A stretch of 64,000 nt of DNA, from assembly GCF_002294725.1 (NCBI RefSeq), contig NZ_NSFT01000003.1, forward strand, positions 519,829 to 583,828. The letters are read 5' to 3'. The DNA is from Mesorhizobium sp. WSM4313. GTDB taxonomy: Bacteria; Pseudomonadota; Alphaproteobacteria; Rhizobiales; Rhizobiaceae. Positions 37,101 to 45,755 of the stretch are shown here, piece by piece. The position numbers and the translations under genes were made by a program. The first letter of the stretch is position 1. The number at the start of each line of letters is the position of its first letter. The notes under the pieces are model-generated. The model did not search any database. It was not told where the DNA came from and was given only the letters and a program-made list of their open reading frames with translations.

Positions 37101-40100
37101 TCGTCCCAAAGACGGATCGGCCCTGCGAAGAGTTGGATGATTTCGACGGCAGCCTGCGCGGCTTCCCTCGGTTGGCCCGCCTGGACCGCGCCCATGAACT
37201 TGGCGGCAAGATCGTAGGTTCGCTCTGCTTGGCGCCATTCATCGCCGAATTCGGCTTCGAGCCACGCCGCCAGTTCCACGGGATCAGCCAACCGGGCCTG
37301 CAAGAACGCCTTGAAGAATTCGAGCTGGGTGTTCACCGTGCTCCTGGCGGCCTCGGACCAGCCTGCGATCAGGGTCTGCACGGTGTCGATCTGGTCCTGC
37401 TGAAGCGCGATCAACGCTTCCGCCAGAGGCTTGCCGAAGGGCCAATCCTGCTTCGCCAGCCGGTCGAAGGCCGTCTCCGCAGGAAGATTCTCCCGCGCGT
37501 CCGATGCGGCTCGAAACAGCATCCCCTGCACAAGCTTGCGTGCGTCGGAGCGCCTGAGTCTCAGCGCAAGAACCACGCTTCGCCATTGGTCAGGCGTCAC
37601 GACAGCCGCCGGTGGCGCCAGCGGCAGACGGATCACTTCGACTTCCCAGGCGTCAGTCGCGTCGTTGGCGCTCTGCGGCACAACGAGAAACGATAGCAGT
37701 TGGGCAACGTCTTGGATCTCATCGTCCGTCGGGCGTTTTCCCTTTACTACCCCCAACACCCGGACCAGCGCATCCTTGGCTTCCTTGGGCGAGGTGCCGA
37801 ACAAACCGAACAACCACGACGAATCGTTCTCCTCGAGATATTTGTCGACCAGCGTGTCGGCGATCTTCGGTAGGATGTTCTTTGCGTCTCTATCGAGCAA
37901 TTCGATAAACTTGAATGCTGTCGCGTAGCCAGAACGGACCGCGTCCTCAAGATACCGCCCCGGATTCGAAGCCGTCCGTTTCAGCGCGTCGAGGAAACGC
38001 CGCCCGGCCTCGTAGACCTCGGATAGGGACAAGGCAAACTGAGTTGGGTCGGCTTCGTTGGCTGAGGCTTGCAGTGCAAGCGCAAGCTCCCGCAGTCCCT
38101 TGTCGAGCTCCGGGAAGATGTTGGAGATTCTTACGCCCTGGTCGCTCAACGTGCGAAGCGCTGAGATTTCCCTCTGTGCTTGCATGACCTGCCGCTCGAG
38201 TTCGTCCCATTCTCTGCGGATATCGCTGGCGGCCTTGGACAGCGGTTGAACGATCTCGGTTCTGACTGCTTCAATGCCGGCAGCGGCATCGCCGGCGAGT
38301 TCTTGCAACTGCCCAGCTCCGTATTGGACCACCTCGCTGAGCTCGGGCAGCCCGGTATCGGGATCAGCCAGCACATCGACTAGGAACTCGAAGAGGTCCC
38401 TTATGCTGACAAGGCCCAGTATTTTGGCGTCACCGGAAAAGAAGTTCCGATAAACCTCTTGAATCTGTTTTCTGACATCGGCATCTGACATTGGCGGGAC
38501 GGGTTCGTCGCCCGGCTGCGCGCTCGGGCTGATCGCCGCCTGCGCCGTCGGGGCGAACTCGAATTTGCGCGCCACTGAGAACGCAACGTCGACGGTTGCC
38601 TGTCCGGCCGCGTCGGTCGGAGGAGGGGGCTCACTCGGCGCGGCCGCGTTCTGGGTGAGCATCCCAAGCTTCCGCGACTTCCCAGCGAGCACGCCCGCTT
38701 GTCGGAAAACGCCGCCGCCCTGATCTCCATTGTTCCCCATGTCCTGGGAAATCTGATCAAGGAATGCCAGGAAGACTTCTGATTGATTCCCAGTGAGGCG
38801 CCCTGTTTCGCTCTTGGGATCGGTAAGGCCATTGAGGATATATTGCGGCTCCAAGACGGCGCGGATCGGTTCGAGAGGACGGCCGATCAATTGCTCGGCT
38901 TGTCGCGCCCGCACGCGCGCAACCTGAAGCGCCGGGTAGAAGGGCGGCTGGTCCGCACCTTGCAGCACCGGGTCGAAGTCGTAATCGAAGTCGAAGAAAT
39001 GAGTCCACTCGTTGGCGGAGCTTGATCCTGGCAGGGTTGTCGACGGCGAGGCGGCCCTGTTGGTCTTGCCCGTCGCGATCAGGGTCCAGAGATCTGTTTC
39101 GATGGAGGCGGTGCCAGACTTCTGTTCAGGCGCGTATGCGTGCTTTTCTGAATTCAACCCGACCGTCCGCAGATGCCGTAGTGGCTCGTAGGGCATTCGG
39201 TTTGCCGCCGTATCGCCGACGCTTGCCTTGTCCGGAGCGTCTAACCGATTGTAGTAGTTGCCGATTTCGGTGAGGGTAATGGGGTCATTGGCCGCGACAT
39301 TGTCGACGAATAGCATCGCCATGTCGGTCTTCTTGCCGTCAATATCCAGCTCGAACCGGACATTGGCTTCCTGCACGCGCGCCGTCCGTGGCCAGAACAC
39401 GAGCCCGGTGCCCCCGGCGATGTCGACTCGCCCATTCGCATTCAGCTTGGCGCCCTGAATATCGGAGTCACTACGAGGATCGGTGGGATCAACGATGTCC
39501 GGCGTCACATCCGTCAGAATGTCGATTGACGATGCCGGAAAGCGTCGCCCTTCATAGGGTTGGCGGATGGCGGGATAGTCTTTCTTGGTCTTGCCGACGC
39601 GGATGAACAGCCGTTGACGAAGATAGGCCCGCACGCCCTCCGTCGGATGGACGAAGAAATCCCGCACGGTGACCATCACGAGGGATGCTCGGTGCCCAAG
39701 CGGGTAGAGGAACCCTTTGAACACAATCTCGCAGAAAACGTCGCGGCCGAGATTGGTCCACTGCTGCCAGCTTTCAATCGACAGCGCGTCGAAGAGCGGT
39801 TCCCCCCAGTCGTCTTTTGCGGCTGCCGGCGGTTCGAAAGTGCTGGCGTGACGCAGCGTTCCGCCAAGCGCGGTCAAAGCCAGTTCCTGCACTTTGAGCG
39901 GCCTAGGCTCATAGAGCGCCGCGCCGGGCATCAACCCCTGGAGGCGATAGTTTTCACCCGGTTCGAGTTGACTGGAATTCTTCACCAGCTTTCCCGCCTG
40001 CGTTCGCCTGCCGACAACAGGAAGCCCCCAACCGGAAGAGAGCAGCACCAGTTCATGCCGGATGTAGGCGTCCGTTGGCCCGCGAAAGCGCAGGTCGTTG

Positions 40101-43100
40101 AGCGGTTGCTTGCCAGTTGGCCCGCAGCAGAACTTCGCAAGCTTGGTCCAGATCGAGGCTTGCGCTTGCGTGATCGGGCGGCGATCGACCAACCACGGTG
40201 CCAAGGGACCCCGCGGAGGAGCACCAACGCGGGGCACGATGAGTCCATCCTTCGAGGGCCGCAGGGTGCGCCTGTTGCGATCTGGCACCGCAGACACGAA
40301 ATCGTCGGCGAAATCGGGTGAGTGAACGGCTCGGAGCCCGGGATCGACTTCGCCGGTCAGGAATTCGGCAGACCAAAGCCGGCGCACGGGATTGGCGGGC
40401 GTTGCCTGCAGCGCCGACATTCCCGGATCGGACACCAATGAATAGACCTCCGCGGGCACGCCCATCGGGGCTACCACGACGGCATTTTGGTTGGGCGACA
40501 GAATAAGCCGCGCCGGAATTTCGATTGCCGTCTCGTGTCGTTCAGGCGGATCGCGCAGAGATGCCGAAATGTCCCGCAGCCGCTGTTCCGGCGTTACATT
40601 CGGTCCTGTCGCGAAGCCGAGGTGATCAAGCATTGCGCCAGTGTTCAGATCGACCTGCTGTTGTGTGCCGAAACCTATCAGACCGGTTGCAGAGGGCTTA
40701 TAGACGACCTCAGCTCTGCGTGTCACCGCAAGCTCGAAGTCATGGAACCGTGTTAGGTCTTGCAGCGAAAACATCAACCGTTTGCGCGCCAGCTCGGCGC
40801 GGTCATCCTCGGTGAGATCGAGCTCGTCCACGGCCAGGCGTGCCTCCTGAATGCCGTCCCGGCACCGGATGCGGAACGCCAGACGGGAGGGAGACGCCAG
40901 GCGCCCTTGAATAAGGCCGGACGGAGGATCAAAGGAAGTTACGACTCCCTTGAATGCCTTGAGGACGGCTGCATGGCGTTCAATCAGTAGCTCCGGCTTC
41001 AAGCCGCTGCCGCCATCGGCGCCTGGAAAGGCCCGAGCGATCGCAAGTGACTCGATTTCCCCGGCACGCAGGTCTTCCGGAGCCGCTACGGCAATGCCAT
41101 GGCCCGACGCAAGGCCGTCCATGGCAAAAAGGGACAGCATCATCTCGCGGTAGAAGGCGCGGAATTGCTGGTAGGTCGGATAAGCGGCTTCAAGCGCCGA
41201 TTCTAGCACGAGCGCGGCTTCTAAAGATGTGGGCGCCGAAGGATAGAGGGCAGTGTCCGCTGTCAGATTTTCGGCGGTTGTCTGTCTGGCGTCTAAAACG
41301 CGCTTCTTAGCCATGTCCGCGACGCCGTTGAGCATAGCGTCGATCGACTCTTCGACGTCTGTGCGCAATGTCGTTCCATAGAGATTTCGCGCCAGCTTCA
41401 ACGCGTCCGGATCCAGCGCGAAAGGACCGATATAGATCATCTGATCGGCCGGGAGCTTGGCCGTCGTCTGAAGAGCCTTAGCCGCCTTCTCGTAAGTATC
41501 GGCCAATCTGCCGAACTTGGTCCTGTCTGACGAAGAGGGCCCCTTTTCCGCCGGAAGCTTTAGCTTCTGCAACTCTCTTCTGAAAGTCTCTCGGGCAGCG
41601 AGAGCCGGAAGCATGTCCAGTACCGAAGCCACCTGCGAACGGTTGTTCGCATCGATGACAAAGGTGGTGGCGGTCTGCACCATGACTTTGAGATCGGTTT
41701 CGGCGGGACCGTCTTTTATAGTGCCGGTGCGGCGGTCGATCTCGATGCGAGACTCTTCGAGTTCAACATCGGGCAGATCCCCAAGCCGTGGAATGAACTT
41801 GGCTTCCTCGAAGACATGTTGGCCAGGAAATTCGACGACCAGGATCGGACGGTTGTCATGCTTGACGAGCCGCCCCTTGGCATCGGGCCGCATCACCTCC
41901 TGGCAGACGTTTGATGTACGGACGAGCTCCAGCGCCGATTTTGACCAAGCGAGCGCCATGTCGGAAAAATAAAAGGTAAGGTGTAGAAGATCGTCGCCGC
42001 GCGAAGCGACAAGCTTAGCGCGGGATAGGTCTATGCGCGCATGCTCTTCCTCGTCCGGAGCTCCGAGCCTTATATAGTTGAACTGGGGTGGGGACTTGAG
42101 CCCCTTTCTCGTGTAAAGGAAGATCGCGTCCGTGGGGTCGAACGTAAGACGGCTGAACGCAGCCCCTTGAAGCGGCGTGTCCAGTTCGATGATCGCGCCG
42201 TTGACCTCCGCCCACTCAGCGCGCGGTGCGTTTCGCGAAACAGCCCCGCCCCACGTGAATACCACCGAGACTGCGTCGCCGCGTCTCTTTGCAAACGGGT
42301 CCGGCGCCGTCTTCGCTTTATCAGGCTCCGACGGTCGCTCTTGAACGTCGCCGACGAACAGGACGCCGCCGATCGGCGTCGAGACGCGCTCGGCTTTGTC
42401 ACGTCCCGGAAGGAAGTAGCCATGAAAGCCTATATTGCCTTCCTTCTTCGCGGGTGACTGGTCGGTTGCCTTCTTCGGAGCATCGACACGTTCGAGCAAT
42501 CGCGCTTCGATCCCCACAAAAGGTCCGGTCCGAGACTTGCCGTCGACAATGTACGCTTCGGACCAATTGCAGAGGAGCGCGGCTTCCGAGCGGGTTTTTG
42601 AATTGTCGACATGGATGTCGTCGTCCTCCGTATCAAATGCTGTTCTGATCGACAGCACCGGAGGCTTGGTACCGGCGGCTTTCCTGGCGGCGTCCCAATC
42701 CGCCTTGAGCTCGAGATGTAGTGATTGTCCATCACCGATAATGAGCTTCGTGGCAACGGGATCGATCTCGCCTTCACCAAAGAGGATAAGTTGCTGTGGC
42801 GGCGCATCGACGACAGGCGCGGCGGCCCCCACATCGTCTCCCTCTGGTGCATCTTCGGTCGCCCGACGCGGATCCGGAACTGCGGGTTTTGCAACGGCGC
42901 GCATTGCCCAAAACATGTCGAACTTCTTGGCGGTTATCCCCGGATGGAGGGCCGTCAAGGACACAGTCGGATCGACGTGCTCGGTCGCGTCTATGGACCA
43001 GCGGCAGTTCTGGTCAAAGCTCAGGTTAACGTCGGCACGGCCGACACGGTTGGGGAAGCCGATCTGGCCATTAAACACTAGCCTGAATGTGGAACTGATC

Positions 43101-43801
43101 CGCCCGGCATCGACAATCTGTCGGAGTAGAACAGGATTGGTTCGACTCAGGAAAGAGCGAAGCTTCACGTAGTTCTTGGGATTGTCCACCGGCGCTTCCG
43201 GCGGAAAGGATTGCAGTGTGAACCTGTCGGTCGTCGTCGCAGAGTTAGACAGGCTCCACAGATTGGTCTTTGCTGCTATTCGGAAGATCAGCCTGGGCGT
43301 GTAGCGCTCTTCGGGGATGCCGGTATCGGGCATCTGTCGGAAAACGAACTCGATGCTTCGGTTTCTGAGGCGGCCGAACGATGCGCCAACGACTCTGACC
43401 GTATACTGCTTGTGGCGGGCGGTGCCGATTTCCTCGTTTTTGAGGACGAAGCGGGCTTCGGGACCGAAGGCTTCCGCTCTGAGCGTCCATGACAGGTCTT
43501 CCGACTGCCAGTCAGCCTTGCTTAATAGCCACCCAGCCTGTTTCTCCAGGCGCTCAGCAGTCTCGGCCGGGGACACTCCCTGGATTATGGATACGACCAG
43601 TTCTTTCTCGGACTCTCGAAAAGCGAAGCTCAGGTCGAGATCGTCGAGTGCTGGTTTGGAGCTGTTTGCGAACGCGCTTGCTACGACAGGGGCACTTATC
43701 ACTCCTGTGAGGAAGGCGCGTCGCGTCAAATCTTGAGAAGCCAGTTCCTGCATACCGGCAGGCAGGAACGCACCATTTTGCCGCTTGTCAGTCCCCCTCA
43801 T
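34187..43801 (-). CDS. Giant Tat-type exported protein of unknown family (about 3,204 residues)
   Basis: The longest gene in the window. The ATG at 43801 is chosen because GGGGAGGAGG lies just upstream and it places a twin-arginine signal (LTRRAFLTGVISAPVVASAFA, about residues 24-44) at the N-terminus; a frame starting at 43972 would bury it. The first third appears mixed alpha/beta. Residues about 1,800-2,700 are dominated by long helices with coiled-coil character (REWDELERQVMQAQREISAL; ELKETFDEIRKVISDG). Residues about 2,830-3,130 are strongly beta-rich with alternating G, S, F and A, resembling a large barrel or solenoid. No catalytic motif was found. It overlaps the 1,937-codon gene by four bases. 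A structural or surface role is possible, but function is unknown. Confidence 0.82.
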   Translation of the reverse strand: MRGTDKRQNGAFLPAGMQELASQDLTRRAFLTGVISAPVVASAFANSSKPALDDLDLSFAFRESEKELVVSIIQGVSPAETAERLEKQAGWLLSKADWQSEDLSWTLRAEAFGPEARFVLKNEEIGTARHKQYTVRVVGASFGRLRNRSIEFVFRQMPDTGIPEERYTPRLIFRIAAKTNLWSLSNSATTTDRFTLQSFPPEAPVDNPKNYVKLRSFLSRTNPVLLRQIVDAGRISSTFRLVFNGQIGFPNRVGRADVNLSFDQNCRWSIDATEHVDPTVSLTALHPGITAKKFDMFWAMRAVAKPAVPDPRRATEDAPEGDDVGAAAPVVDAPPQQLILFGEGEIDPVATKLIIGDGQSLHLELKADWDAARKAAGTKPPVLSIRTAFDTEDDDIHVDNSKTRSEAALLCNWSEAYIVDGKSRTGPFVGIEARLLERVDAPKKATDQSPAKKEGNIGFHGYFLPGRDKAERVSTPIGGVLFVGDVQERPSEPDKAKTAPDPFAKRRGDAVSVVFTWGGAVSRNAPRAEWAEVNGAIIELDTPLQGAAFSRLTFDPTDAIFLYTRKGLKSPPQFNYIRLGAPDEEEHARIDLSRAKLVASRGDDLLHLTFYFSDMALAWSKSALELVRTSNVCQEVMRPDAKGRLVKHDNRPILVVEFPGQHVFEEAKFIPRLGDLPDVELEESRIEIDRRTGTIKDGPAETDLKVMVQTATTFVIDANNRSQVASVLDMLPALAARETFRRELQKLKLPAEKGPSSSDRTKFGRLADTYEKAAKALQTTAKLPADQMIYIGPFALDPDALKLARNLYGTTLRTDVEESIDAMLNGVADMAKKRVLDARQTTAENLTADTALYPSAPTSLEAALVLESALEAAYPTYQQFRAFYREMMLSLFAMDGLASGHGIAVAAPEDLRAGEIESLAIARAFPGADGGSGLKPELLIERHAAVLKAFKGVVTSFDPPSGLIQGRLASPSRLAFRIRCRDGIQEARLAVDELDLTEDDRAELARKRLMFSLQDLTRFHDFELAVTRRAEVVYKPSATGLIGFGTQQQVDLNTGAMLDHLGFATGPNVTPEQRLRDISASLRDPPERHETAIEIPARLILSPNQNAVVVAPMGVPAEVYSLVSDPGMSALQATPANPVRRLWSAEFLTGEVDPGLRAVHSPDFADDFVSAVPDRNRRTLRPSKDGLIVPRVGAPPRGPLAPWLVDRRPITQAQASIWTKLAKFCCGPTGKQPLNDLRFRGPTDAYIRHELVLLSSGWGLPVVGRRTQAGKLVKNSSQLEPGENYRLQGLMPGAALYEPRPLKVQELALTALGGTLRHASTFEPPAAAKDDWGEPLFDALSIESWQQWTNLGRDVFCEIVFKGFLYPLGHRASLVMVTVRDFFVHPTEGVRAYLRQRLFIRVGKTKKDYPAIRQPYEGRRFPASSIDILTDVTPDIVDPTDPRSDSDIQGAKLNANGRVDIAGGTGLVFWPRTARVQEANVRFELDIDGKKTDMAMLFVDNVAANDPITLTEIGNYYNRLDAPDKASVGDTAANRMPYEPLRHLRTVGLNSEKHAYAPEQKSGTASIETDLWTLIATGKTNRAASPSTTLPGSSSANEWTHFFDFDYDFDPVLQGADQPPFYPALQVARVRARQAEQLIGRPLEPIRAVLEPQYILNGLTDPKSETGRLTGNQSEVFLAFLDQISQDMGNNGDQGGGVFRQAGVLAGKSRKLGMLTQNAAAPSEPPPPTDAAGQATVDVAFSVARKFEFAPTAQAAISPSAQPGDEPVPPMSDADVRKQIQEVYRNFFSGDAKILGLVSIRDLFEFLVDVLADPDTGLPELSEVVQYGAGQLQELAGDAAAGIEAVRTEIVQPLSKAASDIRREWDELERQVMQAQREISALRTLSDQGVRISNIFPELDKGLRELALALQASANEADPTQFALSLSEVYEAGRRFLDALKRTASNPGRYLEDAVRSGYATAFKFIELLDRDAKNILPKIADTLVDKYLEENDSSWLFGLFGTSPKEAKDALVRVLGVVKGKRPTDDEIQDVAQLLSFLVVPQSANDATDAWEVEVIRLPLAPPAAVVTPDQWRSVVLALRLRRSDARKLVQGMLFRAASDARENLPAETAFDRLAKQDWPFGKPLAEALIALQQDQIDTVQTLIAGWSEAARSTVNTQLEFFKAFLQARLADPVELAAWLEAEFGDEWRQAERTYDLAAKFMGAVQAGQPREAAQAAVEIIQLFAGPIRLWDDNFCNALNELWTPLRAAFASVRIDDLSICPTLAVKAYCALVEPPPSIDKILADHLNGEPSDAFAQALISVARTADNAALRLKEISLGGEKAIKTKATELILVAEKVDSEVGGAGLAPLGPQVRELTGKISRGLAAIQSSVDTFSRIARSTLCDLINDSHGLTELSAAVAQAVGQENACTDAQEIINALREAHTTFSVALDRRRRLLSHMLSHARTIGDELKSLAENDDVVTLAAGAALATMAQWSINVGDNALLAELKETFDEIRKVISDGIGTLQGEVDQVSGKIAGYASLLLQDVGTIVSRIETCVGELRSSAGRAGEFVKLDILDGESRKLSVLKDVVAQYAAQLKTISDAPSEGDFKALVALKDTESRTFLNFLTTGSPNSLGSLNTAQDAFAAELQKLRSVGDAFLRAARADALGNLDKVLRGALQQNLPFQVEGQKVGLAVFYDEFLLDPRDKIHAELVAKEFAPLADRTLQVNPPRRDRIDQVYEPNADSGPFALAGDRLTGDARWLRALSDANSKPASDSNSRRFILTFLSEWGDLKSTPLVILDQVGDLVTELFRGEFFKAIDFNLIHDALERYLLSLIPTKREFSYKLDVPLGNEVKAATAGIFAPQAGTKLEVDTKLVVDINPTKPSLTGKAVGKLGAFDIKLIGDFFDALTLRFGGARFTSEIGAKSTFDIEYRDYVIGPELEFVQALQSIMTPKASGAFIRPTFSPIGIEAGYGLTLGDFSIGVMAFSNVALNTSAKLPFNNEDARFRASLSSRLSPFTITYTPYGGSGFFAIEANTNGIVGFEASFEFGGSAVFAFGPLSGKGRLMAGVYIRQQKLSGGRKLTEISGTFYVGGSASIWIFSFGASLHVRLGMVNGNMSGEAVFTYSFSIGIKDFEFSVTVWKQEGKGFSGQTAALTNPAVQFAQASGSMASDVGSVLPRNVTPDIAHIRNDTFCQGQNWSRYGKYFMDYTPPKEVFV

Positions 43802-43850
43802 AGCAAGCCTCCTCCCCGAGACATTGCCGCGCGCTTTCGCCCAAGAGGAG

Positions 43851-43881
43851 ATAACAAAATAAAAAAATATCTTGTTGTCAA
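43851..43881 (-). promoter_or_regulatory. Possible promoter of the giant gene pair
   Basis: On the minus strand a perfect TTGACA (43876-43881) is followed by an AT-rich run and TGTTAT (43851-43856). The spacing of 19 bp is longer than ideal. The surrounding 43840-43930 is the most AT-rich DNA nearby, as expected for a promoter. Confidence 0.35.
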
Positions 43882-44063
43882 TACCAGCACAATCCTCAAT
43901 GCCGGCAGTCTTGATATATAGTTTAAGCCTTACCCGAACGGGGAGGGTGGCGATGCCGGTAAAATATTGCAATAGCTAAATCATGCACGCGGATTTCTTG
44001 TGCAGCATGAGTTGCAATAAACCTATATATTATTCCAGGAAAGATCCTGTCGTGCAGATTCAA

Positions 44064-44366
44064 TTACTCCTTCAATACCACGCCTTTGGCTTTGCAAATT
44101 TTTACAGTCTCCGTGTCGTATGTGTAGCACTTTTTAGTTTCGGAAGTGTCGTCCGTCTTGAGGGCCTTTGCCTCTTTGCAGGCCTCTTCTAGAGTCGTCT
44201 TCGTAACAAATACATCCGGATACTGCGGGGCACGCGCGGTCGACACTCTTACCATACACGTGCCTCCGAAACCTGGTCCGTGAAAAACAGAGTGATCGGC
44301 AAACGCCTTCGACGAAAAGCAAATCGACCCCGCGATGAAACAGACGGAAATTGGGTGCGCTCTCAT
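44064..44366 (-). CDS. Small exported cysteine-containing protein
   Basis: About 100 residues from the ATG at 44366. The signal peptide is RAHPISVCFIAGSICFSSKAFA; the mature part (DHSVFHGPGFGGTCMVRV...) has cysteines at GTCMV, EACKE, KKCYT and KICKA, enough for two disulfides. A longer frame from 44432 would place 22 residues before the signal peptide. It lies just upstream of the giant pair on the same strand, about 260 bp away, and could be part of the same exported set. Family unknown. Confidence 0.55.
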   Translation of the reverse strand: MRAHPISVCFIAGSICFSSKAFADHSVFHGPGFGGTCMVRVSTARAPQYPDVFVTKTTLEEACKEAKALKTDDTSETKKCYTYDTETVKICKAKGVVLKE

Positions 44367-44557
44367 CAAGACTGAAGTCTCCGCTAAGACTTTTTGTAAC
44401 CTAACGATGACGAGACTTTTACACACAGTCAAGTAAGATCATAAACGGCTTACGAAACTCACCCAGGATCATAAATCGGTGTCAGCGCCGTGCCCCATCT
44501 CGCGCGGCTTGTCGGAACAAGCGAGCAGACGATCCAAGGCGGCTATTGAACGCGGGC

Positions 44558-44773
44558 CTAGCGTTGCATCACAAGAAACTTCCCATCAGCACCGTGGTCG
44601 AAACAGAACCAGTGTGGTGCCTGCTTCAGCCTCTCAAAGCCCAAGCCAGCATCCTTGGCGCAACCGTCGTGCTCGCAGACATGATGTTGGACACCGGGCG
44701 GGATACTCAGGTTTCGGCAGTCGGATTTCGTCGCTCTTCTACAGGACTCAACGAGATGAAAATGAGCGGTCAA
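44558..44773 (-). CDS. Possible small zinc-binding protein (CxxxxC...CxxH)
   Basis: A 71-residue frame whose C-terminal half reads VCEHDGCAKDAGLGFERLK and then HWFCFDHGADGKFL. The C-x4-C, then C-x2-H spacing resembles small treble-clef zinc proteins common in rhizobial genomes. The N-terminal 30 residues look unnatural, so this may be a fragment or a shorter protein with a non-ATG start. No neighbour links it to a pathway. Confidence 0.35.
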   Translation of the reverse strand: MTAHFHLVESCRRATKSDCRNLSIPPGVQHHVCEHDGCAKDAGLGFERLKQAPHWFCFDHGADGKFLVMQR

Positions 44774-44971
44774 GCGGCTCTCGACCGAAGCCGCCGCCGT
44801 TCCTCATTTCAAATCATGCACGAGCAGCCAGAGAAGCGGCCGAGAGGTACCGCCCGCCTGACGCATGACCGTGGGCAAGTGGCCGGTATCCGCTGCGCCG
44901 GTGTCGCGTCACGCGCTGTAAGCTGGCAATGCGCCGGCGTCGGGCGCTCCTGGAACTGGCTGCACTAAGCC

Positions 44972-45230
44972 TTAGGTTACCTTAGGTTTGCGCTTGGCAG
45001 AAGCTTTTTTGGCTGGGGTCGGCTGCGGTTTGCGTCCGAGCCCCGCCGCCTTAGCGAGCGTTGATCTTTGAGCCGCGTAATTTGGCGCAACCATCGGGTG
45101 ATCCGCCTTCAATCCCCATTCTCGCGGTATTCCTCCGGAGAAAGTCCGTAGTGTACCGACAGATGCCGCTTTAGCGATTTGAACCTTTTCCGTCCTCAAG
45201 GCAAATGCCCGCTATGGCCCCGCCTGCCGT
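44972..45230 (-). pseudogene. MucR/Ros-family transcriptional regulator remnant
   Basis: The conserved end of MucR proteins is readable on the minus strand in pieces: CLEDGK in one frame, then SLKRHLSVHYGLSPEEYRE in a second, then WGLKADHPMVAPNYAAQRS and GLGRKPQ in a third, ending in a lysine-rich tail. Two single-base losses (near 45183, in the run of A after GGA, and near 45110, in the AAA before TGG) explain the frame changes. MucR regulators control surface polysaccharides and symbiosis genes in rhizobia; this one cannot make a full zinc-finger domain. It supports a rhizobial host. Confidence 0.75.
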
Positions 45231-45676
45231 CGGGGAAGAGTATGGCTACTCACGAGCACCACGCCGTCGAAATCCAGAGAGGCCAAGTGGTCGGTGCGAG
45301 TGACCACGTATGGCAAGACCCTGATTTTCGAAGCCGAGGACTACGCGCGTTCGTACGCTGACGGCCAGGCGTTCAGGCTTGGCGTGCAGGTGACGGAGCT
45401 GACACGGTCGGCTTGACAGCCCTCAAGCCAGCCGAAGCCAATCGCGGCAAACAAGTCCAACTGGCGGCGAGACTGTAGAACATCCCTTCGTAAGTGCGTT
45501 GGTGTAAAGTTGCCTGGCGTAGTTGTTGTTCGTCAACGGATCACGACGAAATCCGACGAAGTGATTCAAGGCCGTCAGTGGCATTTCCCCCCTAAAACCT
45601 CATTCGAGAACCGCAGCTTCGCGCCCCGGTGTGCACGTAGGCATCACCTTTGCTGCGGCAGAACAAGCGCACGTTA

Positions 45677-45705
45677 TTGGCAAAATAAGGGTAACGTGCT
45701 GTATT
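45677..45705 (+). promoter_or_regulatory. Possible promoter for the caspase-hydrolase pair
   Basis: TTGGCA at 45677-45682 and TGTATT at 45700-45705 are separated by 17 bp, about 50 bp upstream of the caspase ATG. The -35 is good and the -10 is weak. Confidence 0.35.
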
Positions 45706-45755
45706 CAACATTGTAGGAGTGTTTTTGGGTCCATCGCCGTCGGGGGGGGCATTCG

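Larger units (their letters stand above)
44433..45755. other. Region of decayed genes between the giant pair and the caspase gene
   Basis: Over 1.3 kb without an intact gene of confident identity. It contains the small zinc-type frame at 44558, the MucR remnant at 44972, and a plus-strand frame ending at 45416. That frame reads WSVRVTTYGKTLIFEAEDYA then RSYADGQAFRLGVQV, looks like the end of a small rhizobial hypothetical protein, and has no start codon. The rest, 45417-45676, shows nothing I can name. Confidence 0.5.

Noticed and set aside
43802..43972. N-terminal extension of the 3,204-residue giant by 57 residues
   Set aside because: It would bury the twin-arginine signal, runs through the AT-rich promoter-like DNA and ignores the GGGGAGGAGG ribosome site directly before the ATG at 43801.
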